From an uncultured Prevotella sp. (GTDB lineage: Bacteria > Bacteroidota > Bacteroidia > Bacteroidales > Bacteroidaceae), in the NCBI GenBank assembly GCA_905233165.1, contig CAJODL010000004.1, positions 457,436-521,435 on the forward strand: a DNA stretch of 64,000 nucleotides, given 5' to 3'. Below the pieces are notes generated by a model. It was not told where the DNA came from and made no database searches. It saw only the letters and a program-made list of their open reading frames with translations. This document shows positions 54,223 through 63,824 of this stretch, piece by piece. The number at the start of each line of letters is the position of its first letter. Positions within the stretch are counted from its first letter, which is position 1. The position numbers and the translations under genes are program-made.

Positions 54223-55653
54223 ATGACTACTGACGCCTTTAAGCAAATCATTCTGGAGCACCTACATTTTCCTCCTACTGAGGACCAGAAAGGAGCAATG
54301 GATGAGTTTACCCGTTTTATTGCCCAAAGGGATGGTATGCCTGCCATGCTGATGCGTGGTTCTGCAGGAACAGGTAAAACATCTCTTGTGGCAGCCATTG
54401 TGAAAACTCTTCAGCAGTTGAAGCAGAAGGTTATCCTGATGGCTCCTACTGGTCGTGCTGCAAAGGTACTGGCGTTGAGCAGTGATACTCCTGCCACAAC
54501 AATTCACAGAAAGATATATCGCCAAAAAAGTCTTGGGGGAGATTTCAGCCTTGACATAAACCTGCATACAGACACCTTGTTTATTGTTGATGAGGCTTCG
54601 ATGATAAGTACCGAACCTCAGATAGCAACAGCAGGAATGCCAATGTTTTTAGGTAATGGCGGAGGGTTGATAGACGACCTTATCACTTATGTCTATTCTG
54701 GCAGGAATTGTCGCCTGATGCTTATTGGAGATACTGCACAGCTGCCGCCAGTAGGAGAGGATGAGGCTCCAGCCTTACAAAAAGGAGTTATAGAATGCTA
54801 TGGTCTAAAAGTCTTTGAGTACGACATTATGGAAGTGGTGCGTCAGAAATCTGTTTCGGGTATATTGTGGAATGCTAACCAGATACGTTTCCTCATTACC
54901 CACGACTCTGCAACAGAACTTCCTAAGATAAAATTTTCTGGCTTTGCTGACATACAGATTGTTAATGGCAGCGAACTGATAGAAAGTCTTGAGGACAGTT
55001 ATTATAGGATGGGCATTGACGATACTGTAGTCATTACTCGCAGCAATAAGCGTGCTACTATATATAATAATGGTATAAGGGTTCGTGTCCTTGACCATGA
55101 GGATATGCTTACTTCCGGAGATAGAATAATGATTGTCAAGAACCATTATTTTGAAGAAGAAAATCCTCCGATGCCATTCATCGCCAATGGTGACCTTGCT
55201 GTTGTACAGAGGGTGACAAATACAAGGGAGTTTTATGGTTTGACTTTTGCAGACCTCACATTGACATTTCCTGATTATGATGATGTGGAACTCACAATGA
55301 CAACAATCCTCGATTGTTTGCAGACAGATTCGCCAGCCCTCACAACAGAACAGCAGAAAATGCTTTATGATGGGGTGATGGAAGATTATTCTGATTTGCC
55401 TCGAAAGGATGACAGGCTTAAGGCTCTGAAGAAGGATATCTATTATACCGCTTTGCAGGTGAAGTTTGCCTATGCTATAACATGTCACAAGGCTCAGGGT
55501 GGACAATGGGGACATGTTTATATAGATCAGGGATATATGACAGACGATATGCTGACTCCTGACTATATCCATTGGCTCTATACTGCCTTCACCCGAGCCA
55601 CAGAAAAGCTATATTTAGTAAACTGGCCCAAGGAACAAACAAGAGAAGATTGA
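54223..55653 (+). CDS. RecD/PIF1-like SF1B helicase
   Basis: 476-aa ATP-dependent 5'-3' DNA helicase, stand-alone RecD2/Dda-like. Walker A GSAGTGKTS near residues 46-54, then APTGRAAKVL (motif Ia), FIVDEASMI (Walker B), LIGDTAQLPPVG (motif III), and the C-terminal UvrD_C_2 region with AYAITCHKAQGGQW (motif V) and WLYTAFTRATEKLYLV (motif VI). An SH3-like region lies around 290-350. Present in most Bacteroidales as a housekeeping helicase of unclear role. It diverges from the dnaG operon. The stop codon lies inside the terminator stem. Confidence 0.9.
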   Translation: MTTDAFKQIILEHLHFPPTEDQKGAMDEFTRFIAQRDGMPAMLMRGSAGTGKTSLVAAIVKTLQQLKQKVILMAPTGRAAKVLALSSDTPATTIHRKIYRQKSLGGDFSLDINLHTDTLFIVDEASMISTEPQIATAGMPMFLGNGGGLIDDLITYVYSGRNCRLMLIGDTAQLPPVGEDEAPALQKGVIECYGLKVFEYDIMEVVRQKSVSGILWNANQIRFLITHDSATELPKIKFSGFADIQIVNGSELIESLEDSYYRMGIDDTVVITRSNKRATIYNNGIRVRVLDHEDMLTSGDRIMIVKNHYFEEENPPMPFIANGDLAVVQRVTNTREFYGLTFADLTLTFPDYDDVELTMTTILDCLQTDSPALTTEQQKMLYDGVMEDYSDLPRKDDRLKALKKDIYYTALQVKFAYAITCHKAQGGQWGHVYIDQGYMTDDMLTPDYIHWLYTAFTRATEKLYLVNWPKEQTRED

Positions 55654-55680
55654 AGCAATTTGCCTCAATCTTCTCTTGTT
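55638..55680 (+). terminator. Terminator with 16-bp perfect stem
   Basis: aacaagagaagattga (55638-55653) is perfectly complementary to 55665-55680, with an 11-base loop. The stem includes the helicase stop codon. Confidence 0.8.
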
Positions 55681-55725
55681 ATTCGTCCAATAGGTCCTAT
55701 TAGTCCAATAAGACTTATGAGTAGC

Positions 55726-57330
55726 CTAAAACTTATAGCTCAGTGTGCAATTAATCTGGTGGCGATTGTTCTTGACTTCCTGCATCACTGTACCATTCTC
55801 CATTACGTCACCTGTCGGAATATCTGTATCACCAGGATTATACATCTTTCCGCTTGTTGTAGCAAATGGATGATATTCCCCCTTCTGACCTATATACTGA
55901 TAAGCGACGTCGATATTGAAATGCTTTGCTACTGTGAAGCCAAGACCGAATGTTATACGATTTGTTCCTCCCCAGTTGGTGTAGTCATTAGAGGTGTAGT
56001 TTGCTCCACAGTCATATGTGCCATGAGTATGCTCTTCATAGTTCTTGTAACCTTCTGTCTTGTCATACATTGGGCTGACATAGTTATAACCTACACGAAT
56101 TGCTACATCAGGTACCGGCTTAATTTCTGCACCAAGTTTTAAGGTGTGAACCCCCTTGAGGGAAGCCTTTGTGTTTTCATTAACAATATGGTCGTCATCC
56201 CATTTGTCAAATTTGGCGTTGATAGCGCTATACTTTGCATAATCGTATGTCAAACCTAATGCTACGATATTGCCAATAGTGTGACCAAAGGAAACACCAA
56301 ACTTCCAAGGTGTAGAGAATCTGTATTCACCATAGACACTCTCTTTTACAGTGTATGTCTTTGTGGCATTTGGATTAGAGTCTGTATATGTATCCTGCCA
56401 GATATCCTGTTTCAGGCGATACCATGTTGGGGTATGGATATAGATACCTACGCGGAAAGGAGAAGTCTCGATAGGACGCCATATAGCACCAAACTTTACA
56501 TTTACACCAGAACCTGTTATTTTTCTCTCATTAACAGTCTCCAGAGCATAAGGATAATTTGCAGTTATCTTAGCATAGTCACCACCAGCATCACCTGAAG
56601 GCTCGAAATTTAATTTTCTGGCAAGGTTATAGCTTACAAACTCGTAGTAGTTTGCAATGCTGCTGAAGTCAACACTCTTGGCACCAATGGTAAGACCAAG
56701 GAACCATCTGTTCTTGATGTTTCCACTAATATTGAAGTCGAATTCACTAATGTATCCTTGGTTGTCATTCATACCAAAGAACTGAGTACCATAAGGCATG
56801 TGTTTAACTTTCTGCTCGTCATAGTTGTCATACACCATGTAATCCATGTTGTTACATTGCCAAGTGTTAGACCTCATAGCGAGCACAGCCTTTTCGCTGA
56901 CGCTGGAGTTTCCCAGTTCTCCCATAGCATTCAGAATCTGGTTGAAGTTTCTGCTCTTTTGGAAGTTGAAACCAAAGTTCAGGAATGAATTCTGGTTTGT
57001 TTGCATTGAGAATACGACACCAGCCTGATTAAGGTCAGCATTAGTCTTTCCGTTATCTGGATATACACTATTGCTGTAAGAGTCACCTTTCTGTATTGTA
57101 GCACCAGCAGAAACACCTATCCACGATCTGCGGAACAATCCTATACCGGCAGGGTTAGTACCCATAGTAGAGATATCAGCTCCGAGTGCTTCCATAGCAC
57201 CACCCATACCAACATATCTCGCTGTACCATTGAGGTCTTCAGTAGCAAGCTCTGCAGCCTCGTATGTCTCCTGTGCCTGCATGCCGACAGTCATTATGCC
57301 CAAACATGCGGTAAAGAATAATTTTTTCAT
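55726..57330 (-). CDS. Outer-membrane FadL/OmpP1-like porin
   Basis: 534 aa with signal peptide MKKLFFTACLGIMTVGMQA. N-terminal family pattern: ATEDLNGTARYVGMGGAMEALGAD (start shown in part) and ISTMGTNPAGIGLFRRS, then many alternating amphipathic strands, ending in NCTLSYKF with the terminal aromatic expected of outer-membrane barrels. FadL relatives import hydrophobic compounds; the substrate here is unknown. It is preceded on the same strand by the Gly-rich secreted protein, with a ttaaactttaaacctttaaa tract between. Confidence 0.85.
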   Translation of the reverse strand: MKKLFFTACLGIMTVGMQAQETYEAAELATEDLNGTARYVGMGGAMEALGADISTMGTNPAGIGLFRRSWIGVSAGATIQKGDSYSNSVYPDNGKTNADLNQAGVVFSMQTNQNSFLNFGFNFQKSRNFNQILNAMGELGNSSVSEKAVLAMRSNTWQCNNMDYMVYDNYDEQKVKHMPYGTQFFGMNDNQGYISEFDFNISGNIKNRWFLGLTIGAKSVDFSSIANYYEFVSYNLARKLNFEPSGDAGGDYAKITANYPYALETVNERKITGSGVNVKFGAIWRPIETSPFRVGIYIHTPTWYRLKQDIWQDTYTDSNPNATKTYTVKESVYGEYRFSTPWKFGVSFGHTIGNIVALGLTYDYAKYSAINAKFDKWDDDHIVNENTKASLKGVHTLKLGAEIKPVPDVAIRVGYNYVSPMYDKTEGYKNYEEHTHGTYDCGANYTSNDYTNWGGTNRITFGLGFTVAKHFNIDVAYQYIGQKGEYHPFATTSGKMYNPGDTDIPTGDVMENGTVMQEVKNNRHQINCTLSYKF

Positions 57331-57383
57331 AGAAAATATCTTTAAACTTTAACCTTTAAACTCTAAACTCTAAACTATACCTC

Positions 57384-58340
57384 CTACCTGCGTCTTCCTC
57401 CGCCGCCAGAGAAGCCACCTCCTCCTCCGCTGCTTCGCATTCCGCCGCCAGAGAAGCCACCTCCTCCGCTGCTTCGCATTCCGCCGCCACCACCAGAGAA
57501 TACTCCGCTGCTGCGCATACTACTTCCTCCAGAGTATCCACCACTTCTGCGCATACTGCTTGTTGATGTAGAACCGCTACTGCGCTGGTAAGTTGTTCCG
57601 CCACTACTTCTCAAGCCGCCTGTTCCGCTGTTGATATTTCCGCTTCTGCGACCATAGCTTGTTGAGCCATAGGAAGAAGGTCTGTTGTATGAACGTCTGC
57701 CAGCATCGTTAGCGCTTGTCCATCCACTTCTGCGACCAGAATAGGTCGTAGTAGCATATCCACCTCTATAATGTCCATAGCGCCCAGGTGTATATCCCCA
57801 ATATCTACCGTGCCAGCCTCTTCCATACCAGCCCCAGCTGCTATAGTAATATGGCCTCCAGTAATAGCTTGTGTACCAAGGATAGTAGGAATAACCCCAA
57901 TGCCAAGACCAACCATAATACCATGGGTTATAATAATATGAACTATAGTACCAAGGGTCGTAATACCAAGGGTCGTTAACAACTACTACGGTTGTAGAGC
58001 GATAACCATCCCAACGCTTCATTCGCATATAGTTCTCGTAATCATTCATAGATATTGTCACAGAATCCTTATTATAATATGGATCATGTTCTGGACGATA
58101 TCTGCGATTGTACTCATCTACATCACGATTCGAACCACAGTAGTCATTTGGATTATAAGAATTGTTGTCCACATATGGCCGATAGGTTTTATATCCGCCA
58201 GAACTATTTGATGATGATACGGAATTGCCAACTTTCTGAGCTTTCTGTGAGCCGTCAGATGCAAAATACATATCATCGTCTTGTGCCATTACTTGGCAAG
58301 CGACAACTGACAACAGATAACTGACAATTAACTTTTTCAT
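57384..58340 (-). CDS. Secreted Tyr/Trp- then Gly/Ser/Arg-rich protein
   Basis: 318 aa: signal peptide (MKKLIVSYLLSVVACQVMA), a normal-looking stretch to about residue 115 including SVTISMNDYENYMRMKRWDG, then ~60 residues dominated by Tyr and Trp (DPWYYDPWYYSSYYYNPWYY and similar), then a Gly/Ser/Arg tail with at least six MRSSG/MRRSG units. Such composition suggests an adhesive or structural surface polymer. The MRSS motif is shared with the 122-aa protein at 50395. The antisense and shifted frames across the Gly-rich part are open but are shadows. Confidence 0.8.
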   Translation of the reverse strand: MKKLIVSYLLSVVACQVMAQDDDMYFASDGSQKAQKVGNSVSSSNSSGGYKTYRPYVDNNSYNPNDYCGSNRDVDEYNRRYRPEHDPYYNKDSVTISMNDYENYMRMKRWDGYRSTTVVVVNDPWYYDPWYYSSYYYNPWYYGWSWHWGYSYYPWYTSYYWRPYYYSSWGWYGRGWHGRYWGYTPGRYGHYRGGYATTTYSGRRSGWTSANDAGRRSYNRPSSYGSTSYGRRSGNINSGTGGLRSSGGTTYQRSSGSTSTSSMRRSGGYSGGSSMRSSGVFSGGGGGMRSSGGGGFSGGGMRSSGGGGGFSGGGGRRR

Positions 58341-58369
58341 AATTTTACTTTTTTGTTTGGTTTGCGATG

Positions 58370-58399
58370 CAAAGATACGATGTTTATCTTGTTTTCAAG
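58370..58399 (-). promoter_or_regulatory. Promoter of the Gly-rich protein gene
   Basis: On the minus strand CTTG (58399-58396) and TATCTTTG (58377-58370), spaced by 18 bases, 29 bases before the ATG. Confidence 0.65.
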
Positions 58400-58432
58400 A
58401 AGAAAATTCCCTAATTCGTTTTAGGATTTTCC

Positions 58433-59317
58433 CTACAGGCTGTTGGTAAGGTTCAAAACGAGGGCGCACCATTCATTGTTAGTCTTCCTTGATACCTCTT
58501 TCATTCCTAAGGATTCTGCTTTCTCTAACAGCATAGGGACATCCTCTTCATAGAATCCGCTTATTATTAGTGTTCCATCAATAGCGAGCACATTACGCAG
58601 ATGCACCATATCTTCCAGCAGAATGTTTCTGTTGATATTGGCAACAATCACATCAAAGATGCCTTCTACATGCGTCAGGATATGGATATCTCCATGCAAC
58701 ACATCCATCTCCATGTTGACACCATTCAGCTCTGCATTATATTTGGTGTTTTCTGCACTCCATTCGTCAATGTCATAACTTACCACATGCTTTGCTCCAC
58801 ATTTCAGTGCCAGTATTCCCAGTATTCCTGTTCCACATCCGCAGTCGAGCACTCTTTTGTCTGTCAATGGTTGCTCCAACAGTGTTTCTACCATCATGCG
58901 AGTGGTCTCGTGGGTTCCTGTTCCGAAGGCATTTGTGGCATGTATTCCGATGTTGATAGGGGTTGAGAAAGTGGTGCAATCTTCTGTGTGTCTGGCATCA
59001 TATATTGTCACCATGTTTTTTATATTGACGGGCTTAAAGCCTTCTTCCTCTTCCCATGTGGCATTCCAGTCCTGATTCTCAATTTCCTCAGTAGAGTAGG
59101 AGATGTTCACATCTGTCATCAACTGATTCTTTATTACCTCATCAACAACAGTTTCGTGATAGTTGTCCTGTTGTATGTATCCTATTAGTTGCTTATCATT
59201 GTATTCAAAGGCATCATAACCATAATCACCCAACTCGTCAGCCAGCAGGTCGCGAGCTGTTTCTTCTGATTCCTGGTCTTTTGCCTCTATGGTAAATATG
59301 GTTTTTAGGTATATCAT
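58433..59317 (-). CDS. prmA: Ribosomal protein L11 methyltransferase
   Basis: Trimethylates ribosomal protein L11. 294 aa with the N-terminal substrate-recognition domain (about 1-95) and the SAM domain: [32 protein letters not shown] and the catalytic-loop motif [13 protein letters not shown]. It overlaps hisC by four bases (ATGA), so it is the last gene of the hisC operon. Pairing of prmA with a histidine gene has no obvious pathway logic. Confidence 0.93.
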   Translation of the reverse strand: MIYLKTIFTIEAKDQESEETARDLLADELGDYGYDAFEYNDKQLIGYIQQDNYHETVVDEVIKNQLMTDVNISYSTEEIENQDWNATWEEEEGFKPVNIKNMVTIYDARHTEDCTTFSTPINIGIHATNAFGTGTHETTRMMVETLLEQPLTDKRVLDCGCGTGILGILALKCGAKHVVSYDIDEWSAENTKYNAELNGVNMEMDVLHGDIHILTHVEGIFDVIVANINRNILLEDMVHLRNVLAIDGTLIISGFYEEDVPMLLEKAESLGMKEVSRKTNNEWCALVLNLTNSL

Positions 59318-60354
59318 TTCATATCTCTTAATGCTCCAAGCAGCTCATTGTTCTCTTCACGTGTTCCAATGGTTACTCGGAGGCAGTTATTGCATAGTGA
59401 AACCCTTGTTCTGTTACGCACAATGATCCCTTTATCTACGAGGTAGTCATACGTCTTCTGTGCATCCTTCACCTTTGCTAGGAAGAAGTTTGCATCTGTA
59501 GGATAGATCTTCTCGCATATAGGCAGTTCGCCAAAGGCTTCCATAGTCCTTCCTCTTTCCTGCAACAGTATGTTTACCCATTGTTCTACAGGCTGTGTAT
59601 CCTTGAGGCGTTTCATAGCTTGCTCTTGGGTAAGCTGATTTACGTTGTAGGGATATTTCACCTTGTTGAAGATGGCTATTATCTCTTTCTTAGCAAATGC
59701 CATTCCCAGTCTTATTGCAGCAGAACCCCATGCCTTACTCATTGTCTGCAATACTATGACATTTGAGGTTTCGGAGTTGATATATCGGCTAAAGGATTTT
59801 TGCTTTGAGAAGTCTATGTATGCTTCATCTACTATCACAATGCCATCGAAATTCTCTATCACCTTTTCTATCTCCTCATTATTGATGTCATTTCCTGTCG
59901 GGTTGTTAGGTGAACAAATCCATATAGCCTTTGTGTTGGCATCGCATGCTGCAAGGAGCTTTTCTGCTGTAATCTGGTAGTTCTCGTCAAGCATCACATT
60001 TCTGTATTCCACATCATTGATGTTTGCGCAAACCTCATACATTCCGTATGTAGGGCAGATGGCTACCACATTATCCTTCTTTGGTTCGCAGAAGCATCTA
60101 TATACCAGGTCGATGGCTTCATCGCTACCATTGCCTAAGAAGATATTCTCAGCAGGTACATTCTTCACCTCGCTGAGTCTTTCCTTCAGACTCTCCTGCA
60201 AAGGATCAGGGTAGCGGTTATATGGTCCATTGAAAGGATTCTCGTTAGCATCGAGAAACACATGTGCCACATGTCCGCTATACTCATTGCGAGCACTCGA
60301 ATATGGTGCTAATGACCATATATTGGGTCTTACTAATTCTTTAATTGTACGCAT
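59314..60354 (-). CDS. hisC: Histidinol-phosphate aminotransferase
   Basis: PLP enzyme of histidine synthesis. 346 aa; SPNNPTGN near residue 153, the PLP Lys in [16 protein letters not shown] (about 210), and the C-terminal [20 protein letters not shown]. It starts eight bases after the upstream patB gene. HisD's 3' end is at the right edge of this window, separated from hisC by three unrelated genes; hisB does not follow. Confidence 0.94.
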   Translation of the reverse strand: MRTIKELVRPNIWSLAPYSSARNEYSGHVAHVFLDANENPFNGPYNRYPDPLQESLKERLSEVKNVPAENIFLGNGSDEAIDLVYRCFCEPKKDNVVAICPTYGMYEVCANINDVEYRNVMLDENYQITAEKLLAACDANTKAIWICSPNNPTGNDINNEEIEKVIENFDGIVIVDEAYIDFSKQKSFSRYINSETSNVIVLQTMSKAWGSAAIRLGMAFAKKEIIAIFNKVKYPYNVNQLTQEQAMKRLKDTQPVEQWVNILLQERGRTMEAFGELPICEKIYPTDANFFLAKVKDAQKTYDYLVDKGIIVRNRTRVSLCNNCLRVTIGTREENNELLGALRDMK

Positions 60355-60362
60355 ATCTTAAT

Positions 60363-61499
60363 TTAATTCATAATTCTCCTCAGCGCTTCTTCCAAGCGTT
60401 TTCTTTGTGTGGCGAGGTTTATTCTTATGCATCTGCTGTCGCCATACATGGAGCCGCTGTTTACATAAACGTTTTCCTCTTTTAGCAGATGATGTGCCAT
60501 TCTGATGCCACTCATTCCTGTCTTTTCCACATTCACCCACATCAGGTATGTTCCCTCTAAAGGATAAACCTCCCAATCGGGCAGGTGGGTTTCTATGAAA
60601 TCTTTGGCAAAGTTATAGTTGTCATAAATATATCTGTTCAGCTGTGTCAGCCATTCTTCTCCTTCTTCGCTATAAGCAGCCTGCAGGGCTATCACTCCGA
60701 AAGGATTTACGTCACAAACCTCATTGATGTTTATTGCCTTGTCAATCCTCGTGCGGATGTCTTTGTCTGGGGCTATGATATTTGCTATCTGCAATCCTGC
60801 AATGTTGAACGCCTTAGATGGTGATATACAGGTGGCAAAGTTATTATCTACAGCCACTGTGGCAAAGGGCGTGTATTTTACATCGAGGTCAGGATTTATG
60901 AATTCGCAGTGTATCTCGTCAGCAATAACAAATACTCCATGCTTATGACATATCTCTGCCATCTTTCTCAGCTCTTCCTTACGCCATACATGTCCTGTAG
61001 GGTTGTGAGGATTGCAAAGCAGGAACACCTTCACCTTTGGGTCAGCACAATGCTTTTCGAAGTCGTCAAGATTTGCTGGCATCTCTTCTGTTATGCAGTC
61101 ATTATTCCTAATGCTTGAGAAGAAACAGTTATATACAGGCGTCTGTATCAGCACCTTGTCGCCTGGCTGTGTCATAGCCTTTATGATGGCTGATATTGCC
61201 GGCACCACTCCTGAGGTATATATAAACCATTCTCTCTCCATCTGCCATCCATGTCTGCGAGCAAACCAGTTGATGGAGGCCTGATAATAGGATTCGGGCA
61301 CCAGGGTATATCCGAAGCATCCATGTTCCATACGCTTCTTCAGCGCTTCCATGATGCATGGGGCTGTCTCGAAGTCCATATCAGCTACCCATAGCGCAAT
61401 GCCTTCTTTGCCGTCTTTGGCAGAGGCATCCCAACTATCCCATTTGTAGCTGTTGGTACCTATGCGGTTTATAATCCTATCGAAGTTGTATTTTTGCAT
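60363..61499 (-). CDS. patB: PatB/MalY-type pyridoxal-phosphate aminotransferase or C-S lyase
   Basis: 378-aa fold-type I PLP enzyme. ALWVADMDFETAPCIMEALK at the start is the hallmark of the MalY/PatB group (cystathionine beta-lyase activity); NPHNPTGHVWRKEEL and the PLP Lys in CISPSKAFNIAGLQ are conserved. It probably splits cystathionine or cysteine conjugates, giving homocysteine or thiols, ammonia and pyruvate; a true aminotransferase role cannot be excluded from sequence. The start codon lies 23 bases inside the upstream DUF3737 gene. Confidence 0.88.
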   Translation of the reverse strand: MQKYNFDRIINRIGTNSYKWDSWDASAKDGKEGIALWVADMDFETAPCIMEALKKRMEHGCFGYTLVPESYYQASINWFARRHGWQMEREWFIYTSGVVPAISAIIKAMTQPGDKVLIQTPVYNCFFSSIRNNDCITEEMPANLDDFEKHCADPKVKVFLLCNPHNPTGHVWRKEELRKMAEICHKHGVFVIADEIHCEFINPDLDVKYTPFATVAVDNNFATCISPSKAFNIAGLQIANIIAPDKDIRTRIDKAININEVCDVNPFGVIALQAAYSEEGEEWLTQLNRYIYDNYNFAKDFIETHLPDWEVYPLEGTYLMWVNVEKTGMSGIRMAHHLLKEENVYVNSGSMYGDSRCIRINLATQRKRLEEALRRIMN

Positions 61500-62328
61500 T
61501 TGCTGGTTGTTTCTGATTCTTATCGAAAATTATTTCGCCTACCTTTCCTTCTACGATTATCTCTCCTGAAGTAGGGTTCTTGATGCTATGAACATCACCC
61601 TTGATGTTTCCATTTACTGTGGAGTATTCAAACAACAGGTTGGCATCATCTCCAAAGGTGCAGTCTTCCATTGTCAGGCCGTCCACATAGCACAGCAGCT
61701 GTTCGCCTGTCAGGTGACATCTTACGAGTTTTATGTTCTTAGCATACCATGCAAAGTATTCTCCATTTATCTCGCTGTCATAGATTGTGACATTCTCTGC
61801 CTCCCAGAAGGCATCTTTTGAATTGAGTACTGCATTGTGTATCTCTACATTCTTGGCATACTGGAAGCTGTAGTTTCCGTCTTGGTGATAGTTCTCTATC
61901 CTGACGTTCTCACAGTGCATACCCAGATAGTCACATTCCTTTATCGTGGTGTCTTTGATAGTGATATCCTTACAGTCCCACAGTGTCTCCTGTCCATGAT
62001 TAAAGGTGCAGTGGTCTATCTCTATCCCCTCCATACGTCGGAACATCTTTGGGGCATCCACGATGCAGTTCTTTATGGTGCAGTCTTTGGAATACCACAA
62101 TGAAGAGCGAGCACTCTCATTGAAGTAGCAGTCATTGATGCGAAAACCTCTGTTCTCCCAAAAGACATACTTTCCTTCAAAAGTACATTTCTCTGCCTCG
62201 ATGTTGCTACTCTCCTTAATGCTCGATTCTCCGACGTGAATTGTCACATTCTCCAGTCGCAGATTATGTGAAGCATAGAGAGGTCTCTCACCTCCGTATT
62301 CCTTATCTTTTATTAATTCATAATGCAT
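61477..62328 (-). CDS. DUF3737 family beta-helix protein
   Basis: 283 aa of parallel beta-helix repeats with the family's alternating pattern: NIEAEKCTFEGKYVFWENRG, SSLWYSKDCTIKNCIVDAPK and FAWYAKNIKLVRCHL. No signal peptide, so cytoplasmic, unusual for a pectate-lyase-like fold. The function is unknown. The start ATG lies within an aattatgcattatgaatta tract, so the first two to four residues (Met-His-Tyr-Glu) come from a repeat. It overlaps patB by 23 bases, indicating coupled translation. Confidence 0.88.
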   Translation of the reverse strand: MHYELIKDKEYGGERPLYASHNLRLENVTIHVGESSIKESSNIEAEKCTFEGKYVFWENRGFRINDCYFNESARSSLWYSKDCTIKNCIVDAPKMFRRMEGIEIDHCTFNHGQETLWDCKDITIKDTTIKECDYLGMHCENVRIENYHQDGNYSFQYAKNVEIHNAVLNSKDAFWEAENVTIYDSEINGEYFAWYAKNIKLVRCHLTGEQLLCYVDGLTMEDCTFGDDANLLFEYSTVNGNIKGDVHSIKNPTSGEIIVEGKVGEIIFDKNQKQPANAKIQLR

Positions 62329-62393
62329 AATTCATAATTGTTATTTACTCTTAACTCCTAACTCCTAATTCTTAATTCCTAATTCTTAATTCC
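62318..62393. repeat. Short-word tracts F and G
   Basis: taattcataatgcataattc words cover the DUF3737 start, and cttaactcctaactcctaat then cttaattcctaattcttaat words cover the 3' end of the MATE gene. These tracts supply coding bases to both neighbours. Confidence 0.88.
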
Positions 62394-63772
62394 CTCTCAC
62401 TTCTGTCTTTTATGTAAGACCATCCTTTTGTGCATAGTCTTAATGTCATTATCAGTCCTCTGAAGCATAGCTCTATTGCCATTGCCAGCCATACGCCTTT
62501 CAGGCCGTATTGTGGTGCCATCGCCATCGCTAATGATACCCTTACTACCCAGATGCTGCCAAAGTTCATGATGCTTGGTATGAGGGTTTTTCCTGCTCCC
62601 ACGAATACTGATGTCGCTATGATGGCAGCAGCAAAGCCTGGTTCTGCCCATGCCTCGATGCGAAGGATGTCTGTTCCTAAGGTTATAACCCTTTCGTCAG
62701 GAGATATGACACTCATCATCTCTGGAGCAAAAATCCACATCATCAGTCCCATGAAAGCCATGATACATACACCCAGAGTCATCGATATCCAAGCAAAGGA
62801 ATGCATATAGTCTCTGCGTTCCGCTCCCTTGCTTTGTCCCACGAGGGTGGTGGCAGCCTCTGCAATGCCGTAACCGGGCATATAGCAAAGCGACTCTACA
62901 TTTATGCCAAAGGTGTTGGCTGCTATCGCTACTGTTCCAAGTGGTGCTATGATAGAACTTATCATCACCTGTGCCGAGCACATCATGCCACGCTCCAAAC
63001 CTATTGGCGCTCCTATTCTGCCAGCCTTCTTCAGTATCTTTATTGTTGGGCGATACGACGATGTTGCATCTTGCGTAAAGCGCAGGTTCTTGTCTATCAT
63101 CGTCATGTTATATGTCATGCATATCATAGTGACGAGGTAAGACATCATTGTTCCGAACGCAGCACCTTCTATACCCATTCCGCAAGTGAAAATAAATAGG
63201 TAGTTGAACACCACATCAAGGCAACACATCAGCACCATCAGCATACTTGGTGTCTTGACGTTGCCAGAGCAGCGCAGACTTCCTGCAGCAAGGCTGTTGA
63301 GCACTATCAGGGGCATACCGCAACAGAATATTGAGAAGTAGCGTGTTGACATATCACAAATACTCTCTGTTGCTCCTAACCAGTGGGGTAGGTATGGCGC
63401 TATATTCATTCCTATTGCCATCATCATCATCGAGAAAATCAGTCCCGATGTCAGCCCTTGTCTTATAACACCTCTGGCTCCTGCCACATCACCTGCTCCC
63501 ATGCGGTGAGCCACCTGTACAGAGAAACCTGTAGCAAAGGCAGAGTTAAGTCCTCCGAAGAGCCATATTGTTGTTGATACCAGACCCACTGCTGCTGCTT
63601 CGTCTGTACTCAGATGTCCCAGCATCGCAGCATCAATCATCTGCATCGCTATGAAAGAGAACTGTGCTATTATCGTAGGGATAGACAAGAGAATAGTGAG
63701 ATGCAACTTTTGGTATAAAGTCATCTCACATTGCTTATCCCGTACTAAAGCTAACAGTTCGTCCTTCGTCAT
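62372..63772 (-). CDS. MATE family multidrug or metabolite efflux transporter
   Basis: 466 aa, 12 membrane segments in two halves. Typical features: YQKLHLTILLSIPTIIAQFS near the start, AMQMIDAAMLGHLSTDEAAA, GGLNSAFATGFSVQVAHRMGAGD and the second-half copy NVESLCYMPGYGIAEAATTLVGQ. Exports organic cations in exchange for Na+ or H+. The last residues (Glu-Leu-Arg-Ile-Arg-Asn) and the stop are encoded by the short-word tract. It starts 52 bases after hisD, in the same direction. Confidence 0.92.
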   Translation of the reverse strand: MTKDELLALVRDKQCEMTLYQKLHLTILLSIPTIIAQFSFIAMQMIDAAMLGHLSTDEAAAVGLVSTTIWLFGGLNSAFATGFSVQVAHRMGAGDVAGARGVIRQGLTSGLIFSMMMMAIGMNIAPYLPHWLGATESICDMSTRYFSIFCCGMPLIVLNSLAAGSLRCSGNVKTPSMLMVLMCCLDVVFNYLFIFTCGMGIEGAAFGTMMSYLVTMICMTYNMTMIDKNLRFTQDATSSYRPTIKILKKAGRIGAPIGLERGMMCSAQVMISSIIAPLGTVAIAANTFGINVESLCYMPGYGIAEAATTLVGQSKGAERRDYMHSFAWISMTLGVCIMAFMGLMMWIFAPEMMSVISPDERVITLGTDILRIEAWAEPGFAAAIIATSVFVGAGKTLIPSIMNFGSIWVVRVSLAMAMAPQYGLKGVWLAMAIELCFRGLIMTLRLCTKGWSYIKDRSERELRIRN

Positions 63773-63783
63773 ACTGATAAATG

Positions 63784-63820
63784 GTCTAAGGTCAAAGGTC
63801 TAAGGTCAAAGGTCTTTTCA
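63784..63820. repeat. ggtctaaggtcaaagg tract
   Basis: gtctaaggtcaaaggtctaa words between the hisD stop and the MATE start. Confidence 0.85.
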
Positions 63821-63824
63821 CCTT

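Noticed and set aside
54805..55572. 255-codon minus-strand ORF
   Set aside because: It lies inside the RecD/PIF1-like helicase, whose motifs are intact in the plus frame.
57356..57982. Alternative frames across the Gly-rich gene (Ala/Glu-rich and Ile/Gly-rich readings)
   Set aside because: These are frame shadows of repetitive codons; only the 318-aa frame has a signal peptide and promoter.
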